From NCBI GenBank assembly GCA_934167365.1, contig CAKPKU010000010.1, forward strand, positions 1 through 30,156: a stretch of 30,156 bases of DNA, given 5' to 3'. The position numbers and the translations under genes were made by a program. Source of the DNA: an uncultured Clostridia bacterium (GTDB lineage Bacteria > Bacillota > Clostridia > TANB77 > CAG-508). The notes beneath the pieces are model-generated. The model made no database searches and was not told where the DNA came from. It saw only the letters and a program-made list of their open reading frames with translations. Shown here piece after piece: positions 7,093 to 13,465 of the stretch. The first letter of the stretch is position 1; every line of letters starts with the position of its first letter.

Positions 7093-7746
7093 TTAACTAA
7101 TTCTATAATGACCAACTATGTCATCTCGATATTCTAATATGTCTTCTTCATAATCACTTTGATATGGATTTGCATTATGAATTACAAAAGTAATTCCTTT
7201 TTTATTTCTTTTATCTGATACTATACCAATATGTTTTTTAAATACAACAATATCTCCACCTTGCCATTCTTCTATTTGGTTTATATCAGTTGTTAGGGAA
7301 ATCGCATTATTATCAAAGTACACTTTTAAATTTTTAACTCTTCTAAAGTCTATATTTTTATCTATAGCATCAATATTATACAAATTTCTATTTGACTCAA
7401 TATGTTCATTAACCAATTGCATTAAATCATATCCAGCATCTTTAAGTCCAAATGCTACAACATCAGTGCACACTCCATACTGATCATCTGGATATCCTGT
7501 TTCATAGTATTTACTTTTATATTGTGGATTTGATGCAATATATTTTCTTACATTATTTAAAATATCAGTTTGGTCATCTATGCCATCTTCATCTTTATCT
7601 ACACTACTTATATATGTTTTAATATTAAAATCTTTATTAGTATACTTTTTGTGCGGAATATAATTAAAAACATATAATACATATATAACAACAGTTAAAA
7701 TAATAATACACGCCAAACTAAATATAATTATAAATTTCTTTTTCAT
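7093..7746 (-). CDS. DUF1287 membrane-anchored NlpC/P60-like protein
   Basis: The product is 217 residues from the ATG at 7746. A lysine-rich start and one hydrophobic helix (about 5-28) form a signal anchor, so the remainder lies outside the membrane. The domain shows GVCTDVVAFGLKDAGYDL with the candidate nucleophile Cys and GGDIVVFKKHIGIVSD with a candidate His; this Cys-His arrangement is typical of DUF1287, which belongs to the NlpC/P60 papain-like fold. Cleavage of a peptide or cell-wall amide bond is the family-based guess. A frame extends 17 codons upstream, but the stretch MKKKFIII is a normal signal-anchor start, and GGGAGA lies about eleven nt before it. The expected length for the family is about 200 residues. 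Confidence 0.82.
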   Translation of the reverse strand: MKKKFIIIFSLACIIILTVVIYVLYVFNYIPHKKYTNKDFNIKTYISSVDKDEDGIDDQTDILNNVRKYIASNPQYKSKYYETGYPDDQYGVCTDVVAFGLKDAGYDLMQLVNEHIESNRNLYNIDAIDKNIDFRRVKNLKVYFDNNAISLTTDINQIEEWQGGDIVVFKKHIGIVSDKRNKKGITFVIHNANPYQSDYEEDILEYRDDIVGHYRIS

Positions 7747-7911
7747 AATTTCTATATTCTCCCAATTTATAAAAAATCTTAACAAAAATGTATTCAAATT
7801 ATATTTATATCATATTATTATTTTTGTCAATGATTTATAAAGTTTTTATCATTGTTTAATCATTCAATTCCAGTCCACCATTATATAAACTAATATAACT
7901 TTCTTTATACA

Positions 7912-7942
7912 AAAAATAGCAGATTTTTGCTCTGCTATTTTT
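7912..7942. terminator. Bidirectional terminator with AATAGCAGA stem
   Basis: AAAAATAGCAGA (7912-7923) and TCTGCTATTTTT (7931-7942) form a perfect 12-bp stem around a 7-nt loop, ending in T-runs on both strands. It closes the DUF1848 remnant. Its stem sequence is almost the same as that of the HxlR terminator 1.5 kb away. Confidence 0.85.
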
Positions 7943-7946
7943 TATT

Positions 7947-8288
7947 CTATATAAAACTAATTTGCTCATTTTCACAAATAATCCAACTTTTTTGCTTTGC
8001 CTCTGTTACTTTGTCTTCCGCTTCATTATTTCCAATCAAAAACGGAGAATTTTCATTATGCTTTTTTTTATTTTCAATAACTAATGCTTTGTTAGTATTG
8101 GCATAACAATATTTACATAAATGTCCACATGTATTGTAACTACCAATGTCATTTCCCATAAGACAATTACATTGCTGTCTTAAATTTTTTCTTTTAGGCT
8201 GATTTAATTTACATTTTATTGACTTTTCTATAATTTCTTGGCTCATACATCCATTACACTTTAATCCGCATAATTCTATATAGTTATT
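7947..8288 (-). pseudogene. DUF1848 gene, N-terminal part deleted
   Basis: The open frame encodes about 113 residues: YIELCGLKCNGCMSQEIIEK followed by CNCLMGNDIGSYNTCGHLCKYCYAN and a tail ending WIICENEQISFI. This Cys-rich segment is the C-terminal third of DUF1848 proteins (normally about 300 residues), whose clustered cysteines suggest an Fe-S centre; their function is unknown. The frame runs straight back, without a start codon or ribosome binding site, into the stop codon of the metallo-beta-lactamase-like gene at 8289-8291. That abrupt junction points to a deletion removing the first two thirds of the gene together with the spacer. The ATG at 8246 is internal to conserved sequence and is not a convincing start. 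Confidence 0.75.
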
Positions 8289-8771
8289 TTATTTTTGTGG
8301 AAACTCAATTTCAATATTTTCATCATGATATATTATTTTTAATTCAAACCCTCCAATATTAATATTTTCATCCTTTAAAACATCTGTTATTTTATGAAAT
8401 TCTTTTGCAAAAGCTCCATTAAATGATTTTTCAAATCCTGTTACTAAATTATGAATTGTTCCTTCCTTCATTGATTTTATTGTTCCTTCTGAAGCATATC
8501 CTTTTACATCTTGAAGAATTGTACCACCATTTGGATGATCTGAAAATACTTTTCCAACTATATTTTTATTTAATCTCTTCACATATTTTTCAAACTCTTC
8601 TAGGTTATCATAAAATGCTGGGAATTCAAGTAATAATAAATTCTCTTCATTTTCTAAAATATAACTTTCATCATTCATTAAATCATTTGTTTGATAACAA
8701 TGTAATTTTATATCTCCAAAATTATAAACATCTATAAATCCTTTTCCTAAATTAACTTTTGAAATTTCCAT
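8289..8771 (-). CDS. Metallo-beta-lactamase-fold-like protein, degenerate metal site
   Basis: From the ATG at 8771 the product is 160 residues. It resembles a small family related to metallo-beta-lactamase-fold proteins (IKLHCYQTNDLMNDESYILE, then NLLLLEFPAFYDNLEEFEKY and a DHPNGGTILQDV segment). The usual HxHxDH metal-binding motif is reduced to a single DHPNGG, so it is probably not a typical zinc hydrolase. I prefer this start because GAGGAG lies eight nt upstream; the longer frame to 8852 has no ribosome binding site and begins inside an operator-like palindrome. It is divergent from an HxlR regulator and likely controlled by it. The family assignment is tentative; function is unknown. 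Confidence 0.55.
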   Translation of the reverse strand: MEISKVNLGKGFIDVYNFGDIKLHCYQTNDLMNDESYILENEENLLLLEFPAFYDNLEEFEKYVKRLNKNIVGKVFSDHPNGGTILQDVKGYASEGTIKSMKEGTIHNLVTGFEKSFNGAFAKEFHKITDVLKDENINIGGFELKIIYHDENIEIEFPQK

Positions 8772-8856
8772 ATTCTTACACTCCTCATATTCATATTTAT
8801 TGAATTTAGTAGCTACTCTATTTTCAATTTCTATAATTATTTTACTTACCATTTCT

Positions 8857-8906
8857 TACTTTGTAAAGTAGGCACTTTTTTGTTCCATAGTTACCTAAAA
8901 GTAACT
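8857..8906. promoter_or_regulatory. Candidate HxlR operator region (two inverted repeats)
   Basis: AGTTAC-CTAAAA-GTAACT (8889-8906) and TACTTT-GT-AAAGTA (8857-8870) are two imperfect palindromes with GTAAC/AAGTA half-sites. They lie in the spacer between the divergent HxlR gene and the metallo-beta-lactamase-like gene. HxlR/YodB-type regulators commonly bind such elements in the promoters of neighbouring redox or detoxification genes, so binding by the adjacent regulator is a fair inference. Confidence 0.55.
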
Positions 8907-9015
8907 TTTAAGAATTTTAGCATGCTCTGCAACACAAAATTTTTTTAGATTTTTCTTACACATATATTTTTAGAATATTATATTCTAATTGGAACTATTA
9001 TTGTTTTTCTTGCTG

Positions 9016-9044
9016 TTTACATATCACTTATATTTTGTTATAAT
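9016..9044 (+). promoter_or_regulatory. Promoter of the HxlR regulator gene
   Basis: TTTACA (9016-9021) and a consensus TATAAT (9039-9044) are exactly 17 bp apart, 27 nt before the start codon. Confidence 0.8.
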
Positions 9045-9071
9045 TTCTTTTAAGATTGGAGTTGATTTATA

Positions 9072-9392
9072 ATGAAGCAAGAATTACCTACTTGTCCTGT
9101 CGAAATTACAATGGGACTTATTGGAGATAAATGGAAAATTTTAATTATTAGAGATTTATTAACTGGTACAAAAAGATTTGGAGAGCTTAGAAAATCACTT
9201 AATGGAATTAGCCAAAAAGTTCTTACAAATAATTTAAGAGATATGGAAAAATCTGGTTTGGTCCACCGCGAAGTTTTTGCTGAAGTACCACCAAGAGTTG
9301 AGTATTCGCTTACGGAAACTGGATGGAGTTTAGAGCCTGTTTTATATTCTATGGTTCAATGGGGAAATAATTATCGTGAATTGCAAAAATAG
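9072..9392 (+). CDS. HxlR-family winged-helix transcriptional regulator
   Basis: The 106-residue protein matches HxlR (DUF24) regulators: CPVEITMGLIGDKWKILIIR at the N-terminus, GTKRFGELRKSLNGISQKVL as recognition region, and a C-terminal helix for dimerisation (VLYSMVQWGN). Cys8 occupies the position of the redox- or electrophile-sensing cysteine in YodB and HypR, so it may respond to quinones, aldehydes or oxidants. The ATG at 9072 follows a GGAG element at about ten nt. It has a near-consensus promoter and its own terminator, which includes its stop codon. It is divergent from the metallo-beta-lactamase-like gene, and palindromes in the shared spacer are its likely operators. Confidence 0.93.
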   Translation: MKQELPTCPVEITMGLIGDKWKILIIRDLLTGTKRFGELRKSLNGISQKVLTNNLRDMEKSGLVHREVFAEVPPRVEYSLTETGWSLEPVLYSMVQWGNNYRELQK

Positions 9393-9418
9393 CAGAATTG
9401 TAATCTGCTATTTTGTTT
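9386..9418 (+). terminator. Terminator of the HxlR gene
   Basis: AAAATAGCAGA (9386-9396) pairs with TCTGCTATTTT (9404-9414), followed by GTTTT. The stop codon TAG (9390-9392) is within the stem. Confidence 0.85.
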
Positions 9419-9455
9419 TATAAATTCTAAATTATACATACATCTACCCTTTAGA

Positions 9456-9767
9456 CTAATCTTCAAATTCTTTAATTCTAGTATTAACTCCATCAATGAC
9501 TTTATATTCTCTTTTGGCATTTTTATATACTTTTTTCTGTATTTCATCTTCTAAATTTATGTTTAATATTTCTGATAACCCTAATACATATATAACAATA
9601 TCAGCTAATTCTTCACCTAAATCATCTTTCTTTTTTCTCCAAGCTTCATATGCTTCAGCAACCTCTCCATAAGTTAAGCAAAACTCTTTATTTATATCTG
9701 TAACGTTAAATCCTTTATTTAGTTTATTTTGATATATTTCTTTTTGTAAATTCTTTAAATCTATCAT
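9456..9767 (-). CDS. MazG-like nucleotide pyrophosphohydrolase
   Basis: The 103-residue protein has the all-alpha MazG/dUTPase-like fold signature. Acidic metal-binding residues lie in YGEVAEAYEAW (EVxE) and EELADIVIYVLG (ExxxD), which bind magnesium for cleaving nucleoside triphosphates to monophosphates and pyrophosphate. It is a single-domain form, much shorter than full MazG (about 260 residues), so it is probably a house-cleaning enzyme for modified or surplus nucleotides. AGAGGT seven nt upstream fixes the ATG at 9767, and a promoter is visible 50 nt upstream. Another nucleotide-type hydrolase, a Nudix protein, lies next to it but has a separate transcript. Confidence 0.85.
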   Translation of the reverse strand: MIDLKNLQKEIYQNKLNKGFNVTDINKEFCLTYGEVAEAYEAWRKKKDDLGEELADIVIYVLGLSEILNINLEDEIQKKVYKNAKREYKVIDGVNTRIKEFED

Positions 9768-9815
9768 ACTTTTTACCTCTTTTCAAAAACAGCTATTTAT
9801 TCTTAATACCATAAA

Positions 9816-9844
9816 ATTATATGATTTGTTATTTACTAAAACAA
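9816..9844 (-). promoter_or_regulatory. Promoter of the MazG-like gene
   Basis: On the minus strand TTGTTT (9844-9839) and TATAAT (9821-9816) are 17 bp apart. The transcript would start near 9809, leaving a 5' leader of about 42 nt. Confidence 0.65.
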
Positions 9845-9895
9845 TTAATATTGATTTTAAAATTTTTTATTTCTATTACTTAAATCAAATACTTT

Positions 9896-10510
9896 TTAGT
9901 CAAATTGAGTTTGCCAATTTTCATCTTTATACGCATTAAAACACATTTCAATTTGTTCTTTATTTGTTTTCTCTTCTGCTAAATTGCTTGGTATATCATC
10001 TAATGAAAAATATCTGATTTCAGTTGTTTCGATATTTTCTACAAATTTTCCACCAGTAACCTTGCATAAAACGAATACCTTGCAAACTCCGTAAGCATAT
10101 ATTGGTTTATTGTGTTTATTTCTATCTTGTATAGAAATTACTTTAATTGCTTCAACATCTAGTCCAGTTTCTTCTTTTACTTCTTTTATTGTGTTTGATT
10201 TAACGCTTTCTAATACATCACACCATCCACCAGGTAATGACCAAGTTCCATCATTTTCGTGAGTTAATAGAATTTTATTATCTTTGAATATAACTGCCCT
10301 TGTGTCTATTTTTGGTGTCTGATAGCCTTTTTCATTGCAAAATAAATCTTTTACTTTATCTAAATTTATATTGCTTTTTTCAGCTATCATTTCTGCTGAT
10401 ATTTTCCTTAGTCTTTCGTATCTTTCTATATCATAAACATTATTTGTATATGCTAATCCTGCTTGTGCCAAACTTTGTATTTCTATTGCCCATTTTAGCC
10501 ATTTTTCCAT
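9896..10510 (-). CDS. Nudix hydrolase with NUDIX_N2-type N-terminal domain
   Basis: The 204-residue protein has an N-terminal helical domain (about 1-62; MEKWLKWAIEIQSLAQAGLA and YERLRKISAEMIAE) of the type found before certain Nudix domains acting on nucleoside-diphosphate-linked compounds. The Nudix box runs from Gly95 to Leu117 with E101, K109, E110, E113 and E114. All catalytic acids are present; Lys replaces the usual Arg. The likely reaction is hydrolysis of a pyrophosphate bond in a nucleotide sugar or coenzyme. AGGAGA nine nt upstream supports the ATG at 10510. Only 20 nt separate it from the membrane protein gene upstream, so it is probably the second gene of that operon. Confidence 0.9.
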   Translation of the reverse strand: MEKWLKWAIEIQSLAQAGLAYTNNVYDIERYERLRKISAEMIAEKSNINLDKVKDLFCNEKGYQTPKIDTRAVIFKDNKILLTHENDGTWSLPGGWCDVLESVKSNTIKEVKEETGLDVEAIKVISIQDRNKHNKPIYAYGVCKVFVLCKVTGGKFVENIETTEIRYFSLDDIPSNLAEEKTNKEQIEMCFNAYKDENWQTQFD

Positions 10511-10530
10511 ATATCAATCTCCTCTCAAAT

Positions 10531-11325
10531 TTATGCATTTGATTCATCTTTTTTAAATTTTAAATTTACAATTCTATCTATTATAATTAATAATATTGTA
10601 GTTATACTTGCTATTACAATAGATATGATTACTGCATTTGTATTTACTTGTTGCAACCAACCTCCTGCCAATCGTTGATCAATAAAGTTAGAAAGCATTT
10701 TAATAAGTATAAATGTTCCTAACATAACTATTGTTATTATTATGCTAATATTTCTTATTGTTCTTAATACTTTATATTTTTCCCAAATACATAAAATTAC
10801 TATATCTATAAGTGATAAGATTGCTATAATTATTCTAAAATAAATATTTGTAATTATATTATATGTTGTTAAAATTATTAAATAATTATCTCCAAAACTG
10901 TATAATAGATTATCTTGTAGTCTTTCCTCTGTATTTGTAATCTTTTTTACTATATTTGCTCTCATATTTCGTAGTTTTTCATTTGAAATTTTATCTGGCA
11001 TATATTCTAATATTAACGTATCTACATCATCTTCAATATTCATTTCTATTTCTTCATTATTTACAATATTTTGTATTACTGTGTTTATAAATTTAGCTGT
11101 AATTTTCTTTGTACTTTCACTATTTCTAATACTATCATCTATTGTTTCTAAATTGTTTGTATCAACATCGGAAACAATCTCATTTAGTAAATATTCTGAT
11201 ACCCTTCTAGAAAGTATTTCTTGCGAAAAAGTATTTACAACTATATTTTCAATCACAAAACTCATAATTAGTGCTATAAGAAATAGAAACAATAATATTT
11301 TTAGTAATGTTTTTATATATTTCAT
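10531..11325 (-). CDS. Four-helix membrane protein of unknown function
   Basis: I do not recognise the family. The 264-residue protein has an N-terminal hydrophobic helix (about 7-28), a polar acidic extracytoplasmic domain of about 115 residues (rich in Asn, Asp, Glu and Ile), then three hydrophobic helices (about 148-178, 190-211 and 228-250) and a basic tail, LKFKKDES. One anchor, an external domain and a helical bundle suggest a sensor or envelope protein, but this is only topology. GGGGGA eight nt upstream sets the ATG at 11325. A weak promoter-like pair (GTGAAA, TATAAA) lies just upstream on the minus strand. The Nudix gene follows after 20 nt and is likely in the same operon, though no functional link is evident. 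Confidence 0.7.
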   Translation of the reverse strand: MKYIKTLLKILLFLFLIALIMSFVIENIVVNTFSQEILSRRVSEYLLNEIVSDVDTNNLETIDDSIRNSESTKKITAKFINTVIQNIVNNEEIEMNIEDDVDTLILEYMPDKISNEKLRNMRANIVKKITNTEERLQDNLLYSFGDNYLIILTTYNIITNIYFRIIIAILSLIDIVILCIWEKYKVLRTIRNISIIITIVMLGTFILIKMLSNFIDQRLAGGWLQQVNTNAVIISIVIASITTILLIIIDRIVNLKFKKDESNA

Positions 11326-11495
11326 AAAAAAATCCCCCTTGTAATCAATAATTTTCTATTTTATATCTCTTTAATTTTTCTTTTCACATATAACTCTTCA
11401 TTATATTACATATGCATTATATTATTTATTCCTCTGAAAATCAAACCACTTTTTAAATGTTTTATTACACTTTCAAAAAAAATGCCTGTATATTG

Positions 11496-11524
11496 TTGAC
11501 ATAATTTTTATTGTGTGATATATT
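11496..11524 (+). promoter_or_regulatory. Near-consensus promoter of the small unknown gene
   Basis: A consensus TTGACA (11496-11501) and TATATT (11519-11524) are 17 bp apart, 31 nt before the start codon. It is the closest match to the vegetative sigma-factor consensus seen in the window, so the gene is probably well expressed. Confidence 0.85.
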
Positions 11525-11555
11525 AGTACTATTCTAATGAAAGGAGGTTTCTTCT

Positions 11556-11858
11556 ATGAAGAAGAAATCCTATTTAAAAAGTTTCAAGAAGTATCAACAG
11601 GCAGCAACCAATGCGTGTCGCACAACCACATATAAAGCTGCTGTTGCACACATCTACGGTAATGCATTAAATCTTCAGTATGATTGTGCATACGATTTCA
11701 TCTCTGATGAAACTTGCTATGGTCAGAAGACTGCAATATATCTTTCAGATATATGCTTGGATATTCTAAAGCAAGAAGATAGGGCTCGATTTGATGCCAA
11801 GCAAGATTCTCTAAACAAGGGTCTTGAGCTTGTATATGACTTTTTAAATAAAGAATAA
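11556..11858 (+). CDS. Small soluble protein of unknown function
   Basis: I do not recognise this 100-residue protein. It is polar and helical, with a lysine-rich start (MKKKSYLKSFKKYQQAAT), four cysteines (in NACRTT, YDCAYD, ETCYGQ and DICLDI), several aromatic residues and an acidic end. It has no signal peptide or membrane segment. The start is fixed by AAAGGAGG eight nt upstream. My hand count gives 108 G/C in 303 nt, about 36%, visibly higher than the genes to its left, and it uses more AAG, CTT and TAC codons, which may mean recent acquisition. Strong promoter, strong ribosome binding site and a private structured 3' end describe a highly expressed single gene. A coding role is well supported; its function is not. 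Confidence 0.75.
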   Translation: MKKKSYLKSFKKYQQAATNACRTTTYKAAVAHIYGNALNLQYDCAYDFISDETCYGQKTAIYLSDICLDILKQEDRARFDAKQDSLNKGLELVYDFLNKE

Positions 11859-11876
11859 GGCTCGCTAGCCTTATTC
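11853..11876 (+). terminator. Hairpin over the stop codon of the small unknown gene
   Basis: GAATAAGGCT (11853-11862) and AGCCTTATTC (11867-11876) form a perfect 10-bp stem with the 4-nt loop CGCT. It has no following T-run, so it is better seen as a 3'-end stabilising structure than the terminator itself. Confidence 0.6.
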
Positions 11877-11886
11877 ATCACATTAT

Positions 11887-11933
11887 TTCCCAATCTGCTT
11901 TTAAGGTAACTTAAATATGGTTGGGAATTTTTT
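11887..11933 (+). terminator. Nested-stem terminator of the small unknown gene
   Basis: TTCCCAA (11887-11893) pairs with TTGGGAA (11921-11927), followed by TTTTTT. The 27-nt loop holds its own stem, TTTAAG-GTAA-CTTAAA. Two stacked stems after another perfect hairpin make this an unusually structured 3' end. Confidence 0.7.
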
Positions 11934-11946
11934 ATATTTGCAAACT

Positions 11947-11991
11947 AAAAAGAAAGAAAATCCTCAATTTTTCTGATTTTCTTTCTTTTTT
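11947..11991. terminator. Bidirectional terminator ending the glycolytic operon
   Basis: AAAAAGAAAGAAAATC (11947-11962) pairs over 16 bp with 11975-11990, with T-runs on both strands. It lies 47 nt beyond the enolase stop and also backs up the plus-strand terminator before it. Confidence 0.88.
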
Positions 11992-12037
11992 CTTAAATTG
12001 TTAACATTAGTGTTTTATCACTTTTTATTTATATTTA

Positions 12038-13345
12038 TTATTTAACAATTGCTTTTTTACCTAAATAAACAGCTACATCTTCTAATTGATTTTCGATATT
12101 CAATAATCTATTGTATTTTGCTACTCTATCTGTTCTGCATGGTGCACCTGTTTTGATTTGTCCTGCATTTGTTGCAACTGCAACATCTGCTAATGTTGTA
12201 TCTTCTGTTTCACCGCTTCTGTGTGATACAACTGCTGTATATCCATTCTTTTTAGCTAATTCAATTGCATCTAATGTTTCTGTTAATGTTCCTATTTGGT
12301 TTAATTTAATTAATATACTATTTGCTATGTTGTTATCTAATCCTTTTTGTAATCTCTTAACATTTGTTACAAATAAATCATCACCAACTAATTGAATTTT
12401 GTTTCCTAATTTTTCTGTTAATTTTGACCAGTTTTCCCAATCTTCTTCTGCTAAACCATCTTCAATTGAGATTATTGGATATTTATTAACTAAATCCTCT
12501 AAAAATGCAATCATTTCATCTGGAGTTTTTAATTCATTTGTTTTCCAGAAATAATAATTTCCTTCTTTTCCTATTTTTTTAGCTTCATCATACATTTCTG
12601 TTGATGCAACATCTAATGCTAAGCAAACTTCTTCTCCTGGTTTGTATCCAGCTTTTTCAATTGCTTCAACTATTAATTTTAAAGCTTCTTCATCACTTGA
12701 TAAGTTTGGAGCAAATCCTCCTTCATCACCTACACCTGAAGCTAAACCTTTTTCTTTTAATACTTTCTTTAATGTATGGTAAATTTCTGCACACATACGT
12801 AAACATTCTGTAAATGATTTTGCACCAACTGGCATAATCATGAATTCTTGTGTATTTACTGTGTTATCAGCATGTTTTCCACCATTTAATATGTTCATCA
12901 TTGGAACTGGTAATGTTTTTGCATTTGGTCCACCAATATAGTTATATAGCTCTAATCCTAAAGAATTAGCAGCAGCTTTTGCAACAGCTAAAGATACACC
13001 TAATGTTGCATTTGCTCCTAATTTTCCTTTATTTTCTGTTCCATCAATTTCAATTAATTTTTTATCAATTTTTGCTTGATCATATACATTCATTCCTTCT
13101 AGTTCAGGAGCTATTATTTCATTAACATTGTTAACAGCTTTTAAAACTCCTTTACCCATATATCTTGATTTATCTCCATCACGTAATTCAACAGCTTCAA
13201 AAGCTCCTGTTGAAGCTCCTGATGGAACCATTGCTACACCGCATGAACCATCAATTGTAACAACTTCAACTTGTACTGTTGGATTTCCTCTTGAGTCTAA
13301 TACCTCTAATGCTTTTACGCTTTCGATTTCTAAATAATTTTTCAT
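12038..13345 (-). CDS. eno: Enolase
   Basis: Enolase converts 2-phosphoglycerate to phosphoenolpyruvate in the cytoplasm. The 435-residue sequence is complete. The catalytic pair is Glu208 (GDEGGFAP) and Lys347 (LIKLNQIGT). Magnesium ligands are Asp245, Glu295 (SIEDGLAEEDW) and Asp322 (GDDLFVTN). The substrate loop SGASTGAFE (42-50) and the signature SHRSGETED (374-382) are intact. AGGAGGT eight nt upstream sets the ATG at 13345. It is the last gene of the gap-pgk-tpiA-gpmI-eno operon, separated from gpmI by 120 nt that hold an 11-bp hairpin (13384-13415), so its mRNA may be processed separately. Confidence 0.99.
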   Translation of the reverse strand: MKNYLEIESVKALEVLDSRGNPTVQVEVVTIDGSCGVAMVPSGASTGAFEAVELRDGDKSRYMGKGVLKAVNNVNEIIAPELEGMNVYDQAKIDKKLIEIDGTENKGKLGANATLGVSLAVAKAAANSLGLELYNYIGGPNAKTLPVPMMNILNGGKHADNTVNTQEFMIMPVGAKSFTECLRMCAEIYHTLKKVLKEKGLASGVGDEGGFAPNLSSDEEALKLIVEAIEKAGYKPGEEVCLALDVASTEMYDEAKKIGKEGNYYFWKTNELKTPDEMIAFLEDLVNKYPIISIEDGLAEEDWENWSKLTEKLGNKIQLVGDDLFVTNVKRLQKGLDNNIANSILIKLNQIGTLTETLDAIELAKKNGYTAVVSHRSGETEDTTLADVAVATNAGQIKTGAPCRTDRVAKYNRLLNIENQLEDVAVYLGKKAIVK

Positions 13346-13383
13346 TTATATTACCTCCTAATATATTGTATAAATGTATTGTT

Positions 13384-13415
13384 AATTTTCTAAATTATTG
13401 AATTTTTAGAAAATT
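13384..13415 (-). other. Intercistronic hairpin between gpmI and eno
   Basis: AATTTTCTAAA (13384-13394) is the reverse complement of TTTAGAAAATT (13405-13415), with a 10-nt loop. No T-run follows on the minus strand, so it probably marks a processing or stability element in the glycolytic mRNA rather than a terminator. Confidence 0.5.
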
Positions 13416-13465
13416 ATATATAATTACTTCATATATTCTCTTTTTAAATATATAAAGATTATAAG

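Noticed and set aside
8772..8852. Longer N-terminus for the metallo-beta-lactamase-like protein
   Set aside because: No ribosome binding site precedes 8852, the extension covers an operator-like region, and GAGGAG clearly precedes the ATG at 8771.
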